From contig NW_023362656.1 in assembly GCF_001411555.2 (NCBI RefSeq), positions 1 to 64,000 of the forward strand: a stretch of 64,000 nucleotides of DNA, given 5' to 3'. This document shows, in pieces, positions 11,972 through 21,525 of this stretch (within the stretch, counting starts at the first letter, position 1; each line of letters begins with the position of its first letter). Made by a program: the position numbers and the translations under genes. The notes beneath the pieces were generated by a model that did no database searches, was not told where the DNA came from, and saw only the letters and a list, made by a program, of their open reading frames with translations. Source of the stretch: Juglans regia. Its lineage: Eukaryota; Streptophyta; Magnoliopsida; Fagales; Juglandaceae.

Positions 11972-12135
11972 TAAGCCTGTTCATCCGGGTTCCAACCCGG
12001 GAACCCGGGTATACCCGGCCCGGGACCCGGGTTTCAAACCCGGGCCGGAACCCGGACCGGGTTTATCCGGGTTAGACCCGGGCCGGAACCCGGATAAATC
12101 CGGGTTTTTCGAAACCCGGATTCCGGATTCCGGGT
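11972..12135. repeat. hAT left subterminal CCGGG repeats
   Basis: Many interleaved direct and inverted copies of AACCCGGG, GGGCCGG and CCGGGTTT occupy the first 160 bp after the tip. The right end (about 18055-18185) carries the same motifs. Such dense subterminal motifs are characteristic of hAT transposase binding. Confidence 0.8.
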
Positions 12136-12363
12136 TGAACCCGGATTTTTTTTTTTTTTTCACAAATACATGTAAAATAAAAACACATACATTACTTTAA
12201 TTAAACTCTAATACATAAAAATCAGAAACAGCATATGTGTGTGTCCATATCAAAGCCCTTGGCCATCCATAGCCCATAAATACACAAAACTAATCACGAT
12301 ATTCTTTTACTTTCTACCAAAATTGCTGAATCTCATTGACAGGAAACAGCATATGTGTGTGTC
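12136..12363. other. non-coding DNA inside the hAT
   Basis: A poly-T tract is followed by AT-rich DNA containing two copies of AACAGCATATGTGTGTGTCC (near 12225 and 12345). No gene is seen. Confidence 0.5.
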
Positions 12364-12500
12364 CTAATGCCAGCAGCATTTCTCATTGTCCATTTTGCCC
12401 GAAGTCTCTTCCTTACTCCAACCACCCTCCTGAGAGAGCTGAGCCTTCTTTGCATTTAAAGCCTGACTGATTTCATCCCATGCATCTATTTCTCCATTTC
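12364..12500 (-). CDS. possible captured terminal exon, unrecognised
   Basis: On the - strand an acceptor TTTGCAG is followed by an open 45-codon stretch ending in TAG (12364-12366). It encodes a hydrophilic, Glu/Lys-rich C-terminus beginning NGEIDAWDEISQALNAKKAQ and ending CCWH. Its codon usage and the splice acceptor look like a real last exon, in the same orientation as the glycoside hydrolase exon about 1 kb upstream. I do not recognise the protein. It may be a piece of a host gene caught by the hAT, or chance. Confidence 0.3.
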
Positions 12501-13432
12501 CTGCAAAGATACAAACCAAAATGAGAGCTTTCCGTGCAAGTACCTAAATGGTATGATAAAAACCTACAGGAGGTGCCCAGAGCAAGGGTAGGGGTTCGGC
12601 CAGGGGTCTCTTTGTAACAATCTACTAAAAATAGAACACAAACTACAATGAAGATTGATGACTGAAAACATATGATATAGTGAAAGTTTCTAAAAATGTG
12701 ATCAATCATTCATAAAGGACTTTGCAGAAGACCTTGAGCATGAACTGACAGATAAATGAAGAAGACTTGCATGTGTAGTACTATTGATTGGTCAAAATTT
12801 ACCTATCAATTTACATGCTGCACAGTCAATAAAACTTTTCAGAAAAAAGAAAGTCGCCAAAAGGAAAATGTTGACAAGGATAAGGGGGAATATCATAAAA
12901 GCTAGAAAGTGAAACGGATGCCCTTGAGAAGAAGCTCCTTATACCACAAGACCTACGACTAGATGAACATGTAAGTGACTTGTTTACAGTCAACAAATCA
13001 AAGGTGTTGTAAAGGGCAAGAGAGTATACATGAAAGAAAATCGATATAGGTTCTTTGAAGATGAACCGACTGCCAATTGTCTGATAAAGGATATGAATCT
13101 ATAGCTAGGGGCCCTTAACTCAACTATTTAGGTAAGGATCACTTACACTTAACTCAACTATTGTGAAAGAGGAGTCGTGGTGGTGGCTTACACTTAACTC
13201 AACTATTTAGGTAAGGATCACTTAGAATAGACAGGAAAGATTTATCTAATGAAAGAGAGCATTTTTTTTTACATATAAGCAGCCAAAGCCAGGTATTTCG
13301 CCCCTATGTCTATGCCCATTCTTTGAGTACAAACATCATGCTACTGCTCTTCAGTGTCCATCTGATCTGGTTATTATTGTTTAACAACAGAGAAAAAAGT
13401 AATAAGCATGTAAATAAGAGAGGGACATTAAC
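12501..13432. other. non-coding DNA inside the hAT, with an 83-bp-spaced direct repeat
   Basis: Mostly anonymous. CTTAACTCAACTATTTAGGT with its flanks occurs at about 13110-13145 and again at about 13193-13227, a short local duplication. It probably includes intron sequence of the captured glycoside hydrolase gene. Confidence 0.5.
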
Positions 13433-13676
13433 CTTAAACCTAAGAGTGTCTTTCAGGAAGCCAGTAACTAGGTCACGGTTTGCATGCATTTTTTCTCCGT
13501 TCCAGCTTGAGTAGGAAACCATGACTGTAGATACACCTTTGATGATGGAATCAGAATAGGCAGGCATGTGAATGCTGAGCAACCCATGCCGGTCAATCAC
13601 TGCATTGTTCTCATTGATGCCCTTAGTTGTCCCACCATCTCCCACAAAATGCTTCACACAGGCTGCCACCTTTTTC
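13433..13676 (-). pseudogene. captured exon of a family-3 glycoside hydrolase (beta-glucosidase/exo-glucanase type)
   Basis: The - strand exon is bounded by acceptor TTGCAG and donor AAG|GTTAAT. It reads [20 protein letters not shown], then [20 protein letters not shown], then [20 protein letters not shown] and [29 protein letters not shown] and the SYSSWNG segment are hallmarks of plant GH3 beta-D-glucan exohydrolases, in which KHF lies in the substrate pocket of the N-terminal barrel. Only this one exon (about 81 codons) is present. The catalytic-aspartate exon that should follow was not found downstream. It is uninterrupted, so the capture is fairly recent. It lies within the hAT, on the same strand as the transposase and 3' of it. 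It is not expected to make a working enzyme. Confidence 0.85.
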
Positions 13677-14307
13677 CTGCAAGAAATTTATAAATTATAT
13701 GGAGGAAATAATTAAAATAAAATTAACATGAATCCGTATAAAATGACCCATGTGCTTTCTTCTTTAGTTTTGAATCCTGGTAAGTATCCACTATCCAGTA
13801 TGGGATTTTGGCTATGGAGTTACTGCCTCCTTAATTAAGTAACAAGAATAATAAATTATGAGAAAGGCAGACATAAAGTAACTCATTTTATCCAGAAGAA
13901 TATGAGATGACTAAACAGGCACTTGATCATTTTGACCTCTTTATTACCAGAGATGGAAAAGCGGTTGGTGCAGTTTATGTTGGGTGAGAGAGGACAAGGA
14001 GTTGCTTTTACTGGACTGTATTTGTTGTAAGCATTTCAAAGTTTTGTTGCTATATTTGCAGTAACAACAAGAAGACAATAGCATTAATAGTCCCTACTAT
14101 TCGGCTTTCAGAAAGGAGAAAAAATGAGGAAAGTATATTTTTTCTTTATAGAGCTTCCCCCCCCCCCCCCAAAAAAAAAAAGTAAGATTATGCAAGATTA
14201 TGCCCAAACCCACAACAACACCCAAGAAGAAGTGGTTTCAAAATACATCTTAAATCATTTAAGAAAGTAAGATTATGCAAGAAGAAAACACTTACTCTTG
14301 AATTTTT
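13677..14307. other. non-coding DNA inside the hAT
   Basis: Intron-like AT-rich sequence with a C-run followed by an A-run near 14160-14180. A short open stretch (ALDHFDLFITRDGKAVGAVY, near 13920-13980, + strand) is followed by a stop. It was not recognised. Confidence 0.45.
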
Positions 14308-16530
14308 TTAACATGAATGAGAAGAGAGACTCACTGCAGCCTCTGTTGAAAATGAAGCTACAGAATCATCTAAAAAAATATTAACAATGAGTTAGATAGA
14401 TAATAAATCGAGATAAATAGATATTAGAAAAATATTTCAAGTTTCAAACTTACCTTCAAGATCCATCGACTGTACGTATTCTTCCAATTCCTGGATGTCG
14501 ACAGGTTTGGTCCTTAACCAATTTTGAGTGCAAATGAGGGCTTCGAAGGTCTCTGGAGACAATGAGCTCCTAAAAGGATCCAAGATGTGTCCTCCAGTAC
14601 TAAATGCGGACTCCGAGGCAACAGTGGAAATGGGAGTGGATAACACATCACGTGCTACCTCAGCAAGGACAGGATAATTGGTGGCATTAACTCTCCACCA
14701 ATCCAAAATATCAAAACTGGGTGATTTCTGTGCACACCCCTCCGACAAATACCGATCTAGTTCTGATCTAAACTCCATAAACCCTTGCTCCAAAAGAAAT
14801 TTCTCTAACCTGATATCAAATTTAGTCGACATAGTAGTAGAAGTAGAAGTAGTGCTTGGCCTCCCTTGAACCACATTAGAACTCCCCCCACTATCCACAC
14901 GAAATTTGTTATACTGCTCAATCAAGCGCCTTAACAAGAGTTTAACCTTAGCCTCTATCCTATCCGCCAACTCATCCCCTTTGCACTGATTCAACCAAAA
15001 CTTCAGTGCTATCATTTTATATCGTGGATCAAGCACAAAAGCAACATATATCATCAAGTTGAATCTATCTGTGCTACCCCAATATTTTTCATACTTACTT
15101 TTCATATTTATGCCCATGGTGCTAGTGATAATATCATGACTATTGCACATATCATTTAATGTATCTTCAATTGTGCAGAGTTCTTGGAAGTATACATTAG
15201 CCGTCACATACAAAGAACCAGAAATGTTCAATGTAACATCATAAAATACTTTCAGCAACTCTACAAAAATATGTGCTTTTCTCCAATCATCAACAGTGGG
15301 GTTCACGAATTCACTATCCACACACATATAATAGTGTTCAAAGGCTTGTTTGTGTTTTTCAGCGGTACTCAACATCAAATATGTGGAGTTCCATCTAGTA
15401 GGAACATCCAAGCAAATCATCCTCCCACTAATATTTTCCTTTACCGCACAAGCCTTGAACTTGGCAAACCTCGACGGTGAAGACTTCACATATCTAACGG
15501 CATCTCTAATTCTTGTTACAAACTCATAAACTTCTCTCAAGCCGTCCATAACAATCAAATTCAATATATGGGCAGCACACCGCATGTGAAGAAACTCACC
15601 ACCCAATATGGTACAATCACTATCCTTTATTCTCCTCCTCATATAATCAACAGCAACATCATTAGAAGAGGCGTTATCAACTGTGATAGTCAAGATCTTA
15701 TTAATCTCCCAATCATGCAACCCCAAGTCTAACATCCTCCCAATAGTTTCGCCCCTATGGTTGGGAATTTGACAAAACTTTAATATTTTTTTGTGCAATT
15801 TCCAGTTGCAATCAATAAAATGTGCAGTAATACACATGTAGTTCATATTTTGCACCGATATCCAGGTATCGGTGGTTAGAGAGATTCTTTGACCATCCAA
15901 CAATTTTTTTAGCTGTATCTTCTCTTCGTTATACAGCTTAATACAATCCCTTTTTAAAGTGATTCGGGATGGCAAAGTAAATCGAGACTCTAAATCAGCC
16001 ACATACTCGACAAACCCTTCGTTCTCCACAAGCCTAAAAGGTAATTCACACCTAATAAAAAACTTAGCAGTTGAAATCCTAAGTTTTTCTGCATCATACT
16101 TCACTAGACTTTGTGGGCTACACACTCTTCCCTCTCCATCCCTCTTAACACCAGATGACTGACTTTTTCCAACTCCTTTAAATCTAAGAGGGGAAGTTTT
16201 ACATGCATTCTGGAGGTGGTGTAACATAGATGAAGTGCCATTCTTGTAGTGGCAACTGTATAGCTTAGTACAATAATTACACTGAGCTTTTGGGTTATTA
16301 TGGTCAAGAGGTTGCACTTTAGTAAAGTGTTCCCAAACCACCGATTGGTTACTAGGTGTTTTTTTTTATTGCTTGGGTAAAGGTGGGATGGAATGGGTAG
16401 GTTGTTGTGTATATGTGGATGAAAGGGTTGGAATACTCCCATGCTCCTCTACATCCACTGGAATAGACGAGGAGTCACCACCAACCCCTTGGGTTGTACC
16501 GACATTACAACTCACAGAATCTTCTTCCAT
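14308..16530 (-). pseudogene. hAT transposase (BED zinc finger, RICESLEEPER-like), one premature stop
   Basis: Transposase of the surrounding hAT, acting on its ends in the nucleus. Exons on the - strand are 16530-14454 and 14369-14308. The donor GAAG|GTAAGT and an acceptor after TTTTTTTAG join in frame, giving 713 codons. Domains: a Ser/Pro-rich N-terminus beginning MEEDSVSCN; a BED-type zinc finger (CNYCTKLYSC with H and C ligands in LHHLQNAC); a hAT RNase-H-fold core including DTWISVQNMNYMCITAHFID and the PTRWNSTYLML motif; and the C-terminal dimerisation domain (DILDWWRVNATNYPVLAEVA, then STVASESAFSTGGHILDPFR and ALICTQNWLR). The only lesion seen is TAA at 16366-16368 (codon 55), probably CAA to TAA, so 634 codons remain open after it. 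Translation from an internal start would still include the zinc finger, so activity cannot be excluded. Its 3' end lies towards the captured exons. Confidence 0.9.
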
Positions 16531-17222
16531 CTGTTATTGAGTAATAAAAACCACCAAACACAATATAATAAATAATCAAACAATAATAATCAATTTGCAG
16601 AATTTAAGCAATTTCGGTTGAAGAAACATAAAGCAATTTAAGCAATTTGCAGAATTTATTGGATTATTTGAGCAATTTAAGCAATTTGCAGCCAGCTTTT
16701 ATTTTGAAGAAGTAACCTTGAGATGCTTTTCGTTATGATTGGGGAAGTTCTTTGTGCTAATGGTTGAATATGTGGTGAGGGATCTTTATTTTTTTTGTGC
16801 CTGCTTTTAGATGTGCCTTTGAATCTGTTCTAACAAATCAAATAAAGCAGCCAGCTGCCTTCTTATCTTTAGCTCTATTATGAACAAAAGCATGCATGAC
16901 AGTTGATATCTATGTAGTTGAAAATGGGGAAATTTTTCTTGTTGCCAAAGCCAACATGCTCGGAACCGGATCTTACTTTTTAGCCAAAGCCATTTTGATA
17001 AACGAGCTTAGCTATAATAAGACATGATGGAGCTATTGCCTATTGGGGTACCCCTATTATTTCAGGAAATACATATTTTAAACAAAACAGCAAACAAAAA
17101 GTTCCAACATGTTTGCATGATTGAAAGATAAAAATAATACTAGACTTAGGTGGTGTTTCCAAGTCATAGGCTTAGTGCCATTTGGGGGGAAGTCTTTATA
17201 ATTAGTAACGCATGCTTGATGC
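16531..17222. other. upstream region of the hAT transposase
   Basis: AT-rich, non-coding. It has repeats of GCAATTTAAGCAATTTGCAG-like steps near 16600-16690. It presumably holds the promoter and leader of the transposase transcript. No element is clear enough to mark. Confidence 0.5.
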
Positions 17223-17266
17223 TTGGGCCGGGTATACCCGGGTTGGAACCCGGATGAACAGGCTTA
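17223..17266. repeat. internal inverted copy of the hAT left tip
   Basis: 17237-17266 is a perfect 30-bp reverse complement of the hAT left end (11972-12001). It matches the left tip better than the true right end at 18195 does. The 8 bp after it (TAATATGG) do not repeat the target site, so it is not a clean terminus of an insertion starting at 11972. Confidence 0.85.
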
Positions 17267-17768
17267 TAATATGGAGGAATGTGTGTCCAGTACAGTGGGT
17301 AAAATTCGATGGATGCCCATGGTCGTGTTGAGCACACAGCTATGCCCTATTGGCATTGAAGGTACATTTTTTGCACTACTGAATACTGATGTGCAATGCA
17401 GACATGTAAACCCAAAGAGGATTCAGTTGCAATGTATTGAAAATTAATGGACATTTATAGTATCTGTTCTATCTTCAACCCTCCAAAACAACCCCACGCA
17501 TTGTGGGCACCTCCACGTTCCTATACTTGGTATAGGAGATTTGCTTACATCCAAATACACATCCAAAAATATAGCTTCGGACCTTCGGTTGTTCACAAGC
17601 TATTAACAACTATATAAACAATGCAACATAATCATAGTTACACAAGTTAGAACAACCAAACCCAACAAATAAAATCAAGTTGGATATTCCCCTAACAATT
17701 AAAACCAAACCCAGTACTCTACTCAACCAAGTGATTACCCCATCCATTCCTCACGCACAGAATCATAG

Positions 17769-17807
<39 letters not shown>

Positions 17808-18054
17808 CCAAACAAGCGGGACCGAGATGCAGCGACCGAGAGAGAGAGGGAAAGGTCGACAGTGACCGAGATGAAGCTGAGTCCGCAGGGGTCCCGCGAC
17901 TCACTTCGCGAGCTCAAAGGGGCTTGAAGTTTCGGTATGCTGAAGCTGGCGGCGAGAGAGGCGAGGGGAAAGATGGAATATAACCGGTATCAAAGCGGCG
18001 TCGTTTGATGCGATTTCAAGCAAAGATCAGGTACGTTCAGTACCGGGTGCTCGC
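17267..18054. other. hAT right interior with GA microsatellite
   Basis: It contains a (GA) tract of about 33 bp (17772-17804) followed by a GC-richer stretch. No protein is recognisable. It could be the leader of an ancestral transposase or captured 5' UTR sequence. Confidence 0.5.
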
Positions 18055-18195
18055 TGTATCCGGACCGGGTTGGTCCGGGTTTTCAAACCCGGGTTTCGGC
18101 CCGAGTTTGATCCGGGCCGAAACCCGGAACCGGAACCCGGAAAACCGGGTTCCGGACCGGGCCGGGTTTTTTCCCGGCCCGGATGAACAGTCCTA
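18055..18195. repeat. hAT right subterminal CCGGG repeats and tip
   Basis: CCGGACCGGG, AACCCGG and GGGCCGG motifs in both orientations end with the tip GGATGAACAGTCCTA. This matches the left subterminal block in composition. Confidence 0.8.
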
Positions 18196-18719
18196 GAAAA
18201 AGCTATAAGTATTGAGCGTGAAAGTGAATAGTAACCGATTCATAATAAATTCCAAAACAATATAACAAACAAGCATAAAAGGTTTCAGTTGACCATATTA
18301 CTAATGGACCGAGGTAATTACAACAACTAATGAACGAAACTAAGCTCTTTCTTCCAACGCATGGTCCAGAGGCCCAGGAAGTAGTCCAGGCCATGGTCCC
18401 ACGTAATTCAAGCTCCCAACCATTAGTCCCGATCACATATGCCTCTTGCGACTTCCTCTCAGGAAACCTAAGCTCTTTCTTCCAACGCCCTTCGACCCCC
18501 CGATGGTGTTGCGCAGCGTTGTTACATTACGAGACAAGTCCAACGGCTAGAAAATTTTAAAAGCCCGGGGGTTTAAATTTTTTTCTAGCAATTAGTAACA
18601 ACGGCTAGAAAATTTAAAAAGGATACATAGGCGTTGGTTTTCACATCCGCATCATTGTTCATGTTCCTCCATAATTCATCAATCCTGTGCCCGTAGAGAA
18701 AGAACACAGGAACTTGAGG

Positions 18720-18745
18720 GCGAGAGAGAGAGAGAGAGAGAGAGA
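18720..18745. repeat. (GA)n microsatellite in gene 5' flank, copy 1
   Basis: A GA tract lies about 150 bp before the start codon of the duplicated gene 5' end. The equivalent tract in copy 2 is 63014-63043 and is longer. Copies 3 and 4 have short versions. Confidence 0.7.
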
Positions 18746-18895
18746 TGGTGGTCCTTGGGTTCGACGAGGTGGCGACCGTAGACGCTAAAGAATGAGAGAC
18801 GCAATCCTCATCTTTACATTTTTCTGTCTTTGGCACTTTGCTATTACTGAGCTTTGAGGCATTTTTGGCTCTCTCTCATTAACAAACAAAGAGAA

Positions 18896-19634
18896 ATGGC
18901 TTCCGGAGTTGTTTATACTTTGCAACCCAGAGGTCCAGAGGTACTCCCGATTCCCTTTTTAGTTTTGTGTGAAATGTAAACTACTGTTTTTAATTTCTCT
19001 CCCACCATTGGATTGCGTCTGCAGCTGGGTTTTCTTTTATGATCGGTTTCTTTTTAATCTCTTAGCTAGATTTGTAACATTTGGGTTTTGATTTCCATAG
19101 GAGAAATCTTAATGAATCTGAAAAGGCTTTTCTTTTTCAACCGTATTCGGATGATTGACTCTTGAAATTTTTTAAGTGAATTTAGATATAGCCATATAGT
19201 TTCTTTTGATTCCTTTAGTTTCTTCTTCAGCTGCGTTATTATCTTCAGACACTGTAAAAGCTTGATCATCAAATCTCCAAGAAACTTATCAGTTCGTTCG
19301 TTCTTATCTTTTTGGTGGTTTAGTTCAAAATATTCTCATATTTCTTTTTATATTTCATACAACTTCTGGTTGATTATTAATTTTTAATTGGATTTCAGCA
19401 AATGTAGTTGCATTTATCTGGACTCTGTATCTCTAACAGGACCTCGGGCGTGAAGAATACAAAGTCTCTGTCCGTATCAAAATCCTCAAAATGACCATTC
19501 CTCTCATTTTGACAGATAGGGAAAAGAGCTTCAACGGTTCTTATGGGAGATGTTTTGAGGACAAATAACCGAGTCTTTTTGGTCTCCTGTCTTCTTTATT
19601 TGGATTGTCGTCTCTTGTGGACGGACTACTCAAG
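18896..19634 (+). pseudogene. 5' end of an unrecognised gene, copy 1 (two exons)
   Basis: Exon 1 (18896-18940) encodes MASGVVYTLQPRGPE and ends at a donor GAG|GTACTC. Exon 2 (19440-19634) starts after CTAACAG and continues DLGREEYKVSVRIKILKMTI with PLILTDREKS, ending at a donor AAG|GTAACT. An in-frame TAA occurs inside exon 2 after FEDK. Comparison with the inverted copy (43420-44161) suggests the stop follows a frameshift, since that copy stays open to its donor. The protein is not recognised. The same 5' end occurs four times in this window. The gene body would continue to the right but is interrupted by the Sirevirus-like element at about 19975. Confidence 0.5.
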
Positions 19635-19974
19635 GTAACTCTCTTTTCATCCCAGACAAACTACTTATCATTGTATTTTTATCCATTTAATTTGAACATT
19701 GAAAATTGAAAATATGAAATGCTCAAGTCTTTTTACTCCTTAACAATAACTAAAATATTGGTACTTTTAATGAAATTGATAGTATGAAATATGTTAGGTA
19801 TTTTACTTACAATACAATCACTTAAATATATGTTTATATGTTTATATGTTTATATTATTTCAAACATTGAAATTAATAGATACCATCTCATTCCAGACAT
19901 TTTATATCTATAGGTGCTATTTTTTTTCGAGTGTTGGGTGAAAAGCAGTAGTTCTATTCCATATAACAACTAGA
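19635..19974. other. intron-like DNA downstream of the gene 5' end
   Basis: AT-rich and non-coding. The matching sequence in copy 2 runs off the window at 64000. Confidence 0.55.
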
Positions 19975-20100
19975 GGGGGTGAATAGGTGCAGTTCAAATT
20001 TTCTTGTCTAATAAAATATAAGATAGGTAAGCAATTAAAAGATGAGACAAATCATACAAATAATCAACACAGAGATTTGGTCACGAAGTGGAAATTCATT

Positions 20101-21054
20101 TGAAGAACGTCTTTAAATTCTAAAACCACTCCGGGTGTAAGCCACCACCTAAAATCTACTATAGAAAAAGTTTATTACACCAATTTAGAGACACTCACAA
20201 AACCTTTGTAGTTCTTAAACTTGGTTTGCAACATCACGAGTGACTCACTCGATCTCTACACGCATGTAGTGTCGGAACTCCGACCTTCTATAGCTTTCCA
20301 CGAGAACCTCTCGATCTCTGCATCAACAGCAGCTCCGGAAACCTTCTGGACAGTCAACACGTCCACTTCAATAGACTTTAAATGAGATTTGATCTTGAGT
20401 GTGGTGTGGTGGATATGTGTTTGTCCAAGAGAGATTCACAAGGTGAGGAAAATTTTCTCTCTTTGGCTCTTGAAACACTATAGGTTTTTGCTCTGTTTTT
20501 CCACACATAAGGAAAGACCAAAAGGTTTCCTTTTATACCAATAAGGAAAGAGGCGCTCAAACCTAAGAAAATTAGGTTTCCAAAACATTGGCTCGAGCGA
20601 AGTGTCAAGCGAACTTAGTTTTGCTCGAGCCAAGTGTCGAGCCAAGTCAAGTGACTCTCTGACTTGAATGTAGCTTGAGCGAAGTGTTGAATCATGTCGA
20701 GCGAACTCTCTGACTTGAAGTTCGCTCGAGCCACGTGTCGAGCCAAGTCAAGCGAACTTTCTGACTTGAATGTAGCTTGAGCGAAGTGTTGAACCATGTA
20801 GTTCGCTCGAGCGAACTCTCTGAGTTGAAGTTCGCTCGAGCGAAAGGTCGAGCCACTTCGAGCGAACTCTCTGATTTGAGTTGGCCCTCTCTTTTTCACT
20901 TTGACACACTTGTTACAATACAAGTTTTTTCAATACAAGTTGTTACAATACACACTTGTTACAATACACTTGTTACAATACACTTATTACAATACAAGTT
21001 TACATAGTTTTTCACAAGAATATGCCAATTAATTAACTAATTTTTCCCTCAACA
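20101..21054 (-). repeat. 3' LTR of the Sirevirus-like element
   Basis: It aligns with 24759-25613 from TGAAGAACGTCTT to CCCTCAACA. About 20590-20880 holds tandem units containing CTCGAGCGAA and GAACTCTCTGACTTGAA; this copy has more units than the 5' LTR. 19975-20100 (GAGGGGGTGAATAGG onward) looks like additional LTR sequence of this family that was lost from the 5' LTR. Confidence 0.82.
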
Positions 21055-21410
21055 ATCTCCCCCTTTGGCATTTCTGTGACAAAACCTCTAACCTATACAT
21101 AGGACCTAATCCTAACACACCCAAAACAGGATTCTCATTATTCAGGCATATAGTCTTGAGCACATTGAGATATTTCTGCAAACACTTAGCAAACGGTTAA
21201 ACATACCAACAACAATATGCTAGAAATAATCTCATAAGCATAAATAATGTATGTAGCACAGTTTTCATAAAAGACTTTTCATTAAGAATTAAATCAGACA
21301 TTGTTTTCAGTTTAGACAAACAATAGCAGCACGAGCAGCATGTGATACAAAAAAAACAAAAGCTGCTCCCCCACAAAACAAAACAAAAGCTGCTCCCCCA
21401 CAAAACACAT
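21055..21410 (-). other. region before the 3' LTR with polypurine tract
   Basis: Immediately next to the LTR the + strand reads ATCTCCCCCTTTGGCA. Its complement is the purine run that primes plus-strand synthesis in LTR retrotransposons. Further C-runs (polypurine on the - strand) occur near 21367, 21400, 21440, 21465 and 21482, consistent with the multiple polypurine tracts of Sireviruses. The rest is non-coding. Confidence 0.7.
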
Positions 21411-21525
21411 ACAAAAGCTGCCCCTACAGCTTTCTTGCTACTCCCCCTATATCTATACCACTCCCCCTACATCTATACCACTCCCCCTTTTTGTCACAAG
21501 AAGCCAATGGTGTCAATGATGTCCA

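Larger units (their letters stand above)
11972..18195 (-). mobile_element. hAT DNA transposon, 6.2 kb, with 8-bp target duplication
   Basis: The left tip TAAGCCTGTTCATCCGGG (11972) and right tip CCCGGATGAACAGTCCTA (ending 18195) are inverted copies with three differences. They are flanked by perfect 8-bp direct repeats GAAAAAGC (11964-11971 and 18196-18203). The paralogous copy has GAAAAAGC once at 62481-62488 with no insert, which proves the borders. Inside are a nearly complete hAT transposase gene on the - strand, a captured glycoside hydrolase family 3 exon, another possible captured exon, and an extra inverted tip at 17237-17266. The GC-rich CCCGGGTTT-type subterminal repeats at each end are probably transposase-binding sites. 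Confidence 0.92.
10549..19960. repeat. segmental duplication, copy 1 (split by a hAT element)
   Basis: 10549-11971 and 18196 to about 19960 align collinearly with 61030-64000, with only scattered substitutions and small indels. For example, GTGATTTAATCTCACA near 61700 is absent from copy 1. The unit holds an old hAT terminus (10833), an anonymous AT-rich stretch and the 5' end of an unrecognised gene (18896-19634). The 6.2-kb hAT element and the CACTA element on its left inserted after duplication, since copy 2 lacks both. Confidence 0.88.

Noticed and set aside
11972..17266. The hAT ending at the internal tip 17266 instead of 18195
   Set aside because: The terminal repeat match is better, but the 8-bp duplication and the empty site at 62481 require the 18195 border.
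18330..18560. Open frame beginning MNETKLFLPTHGPEAQ (also at 62615)
   Set aside because: Present in both duplication copies but with different C-termini after indels and no conserved motif. It lies in the presumed promoter flank.
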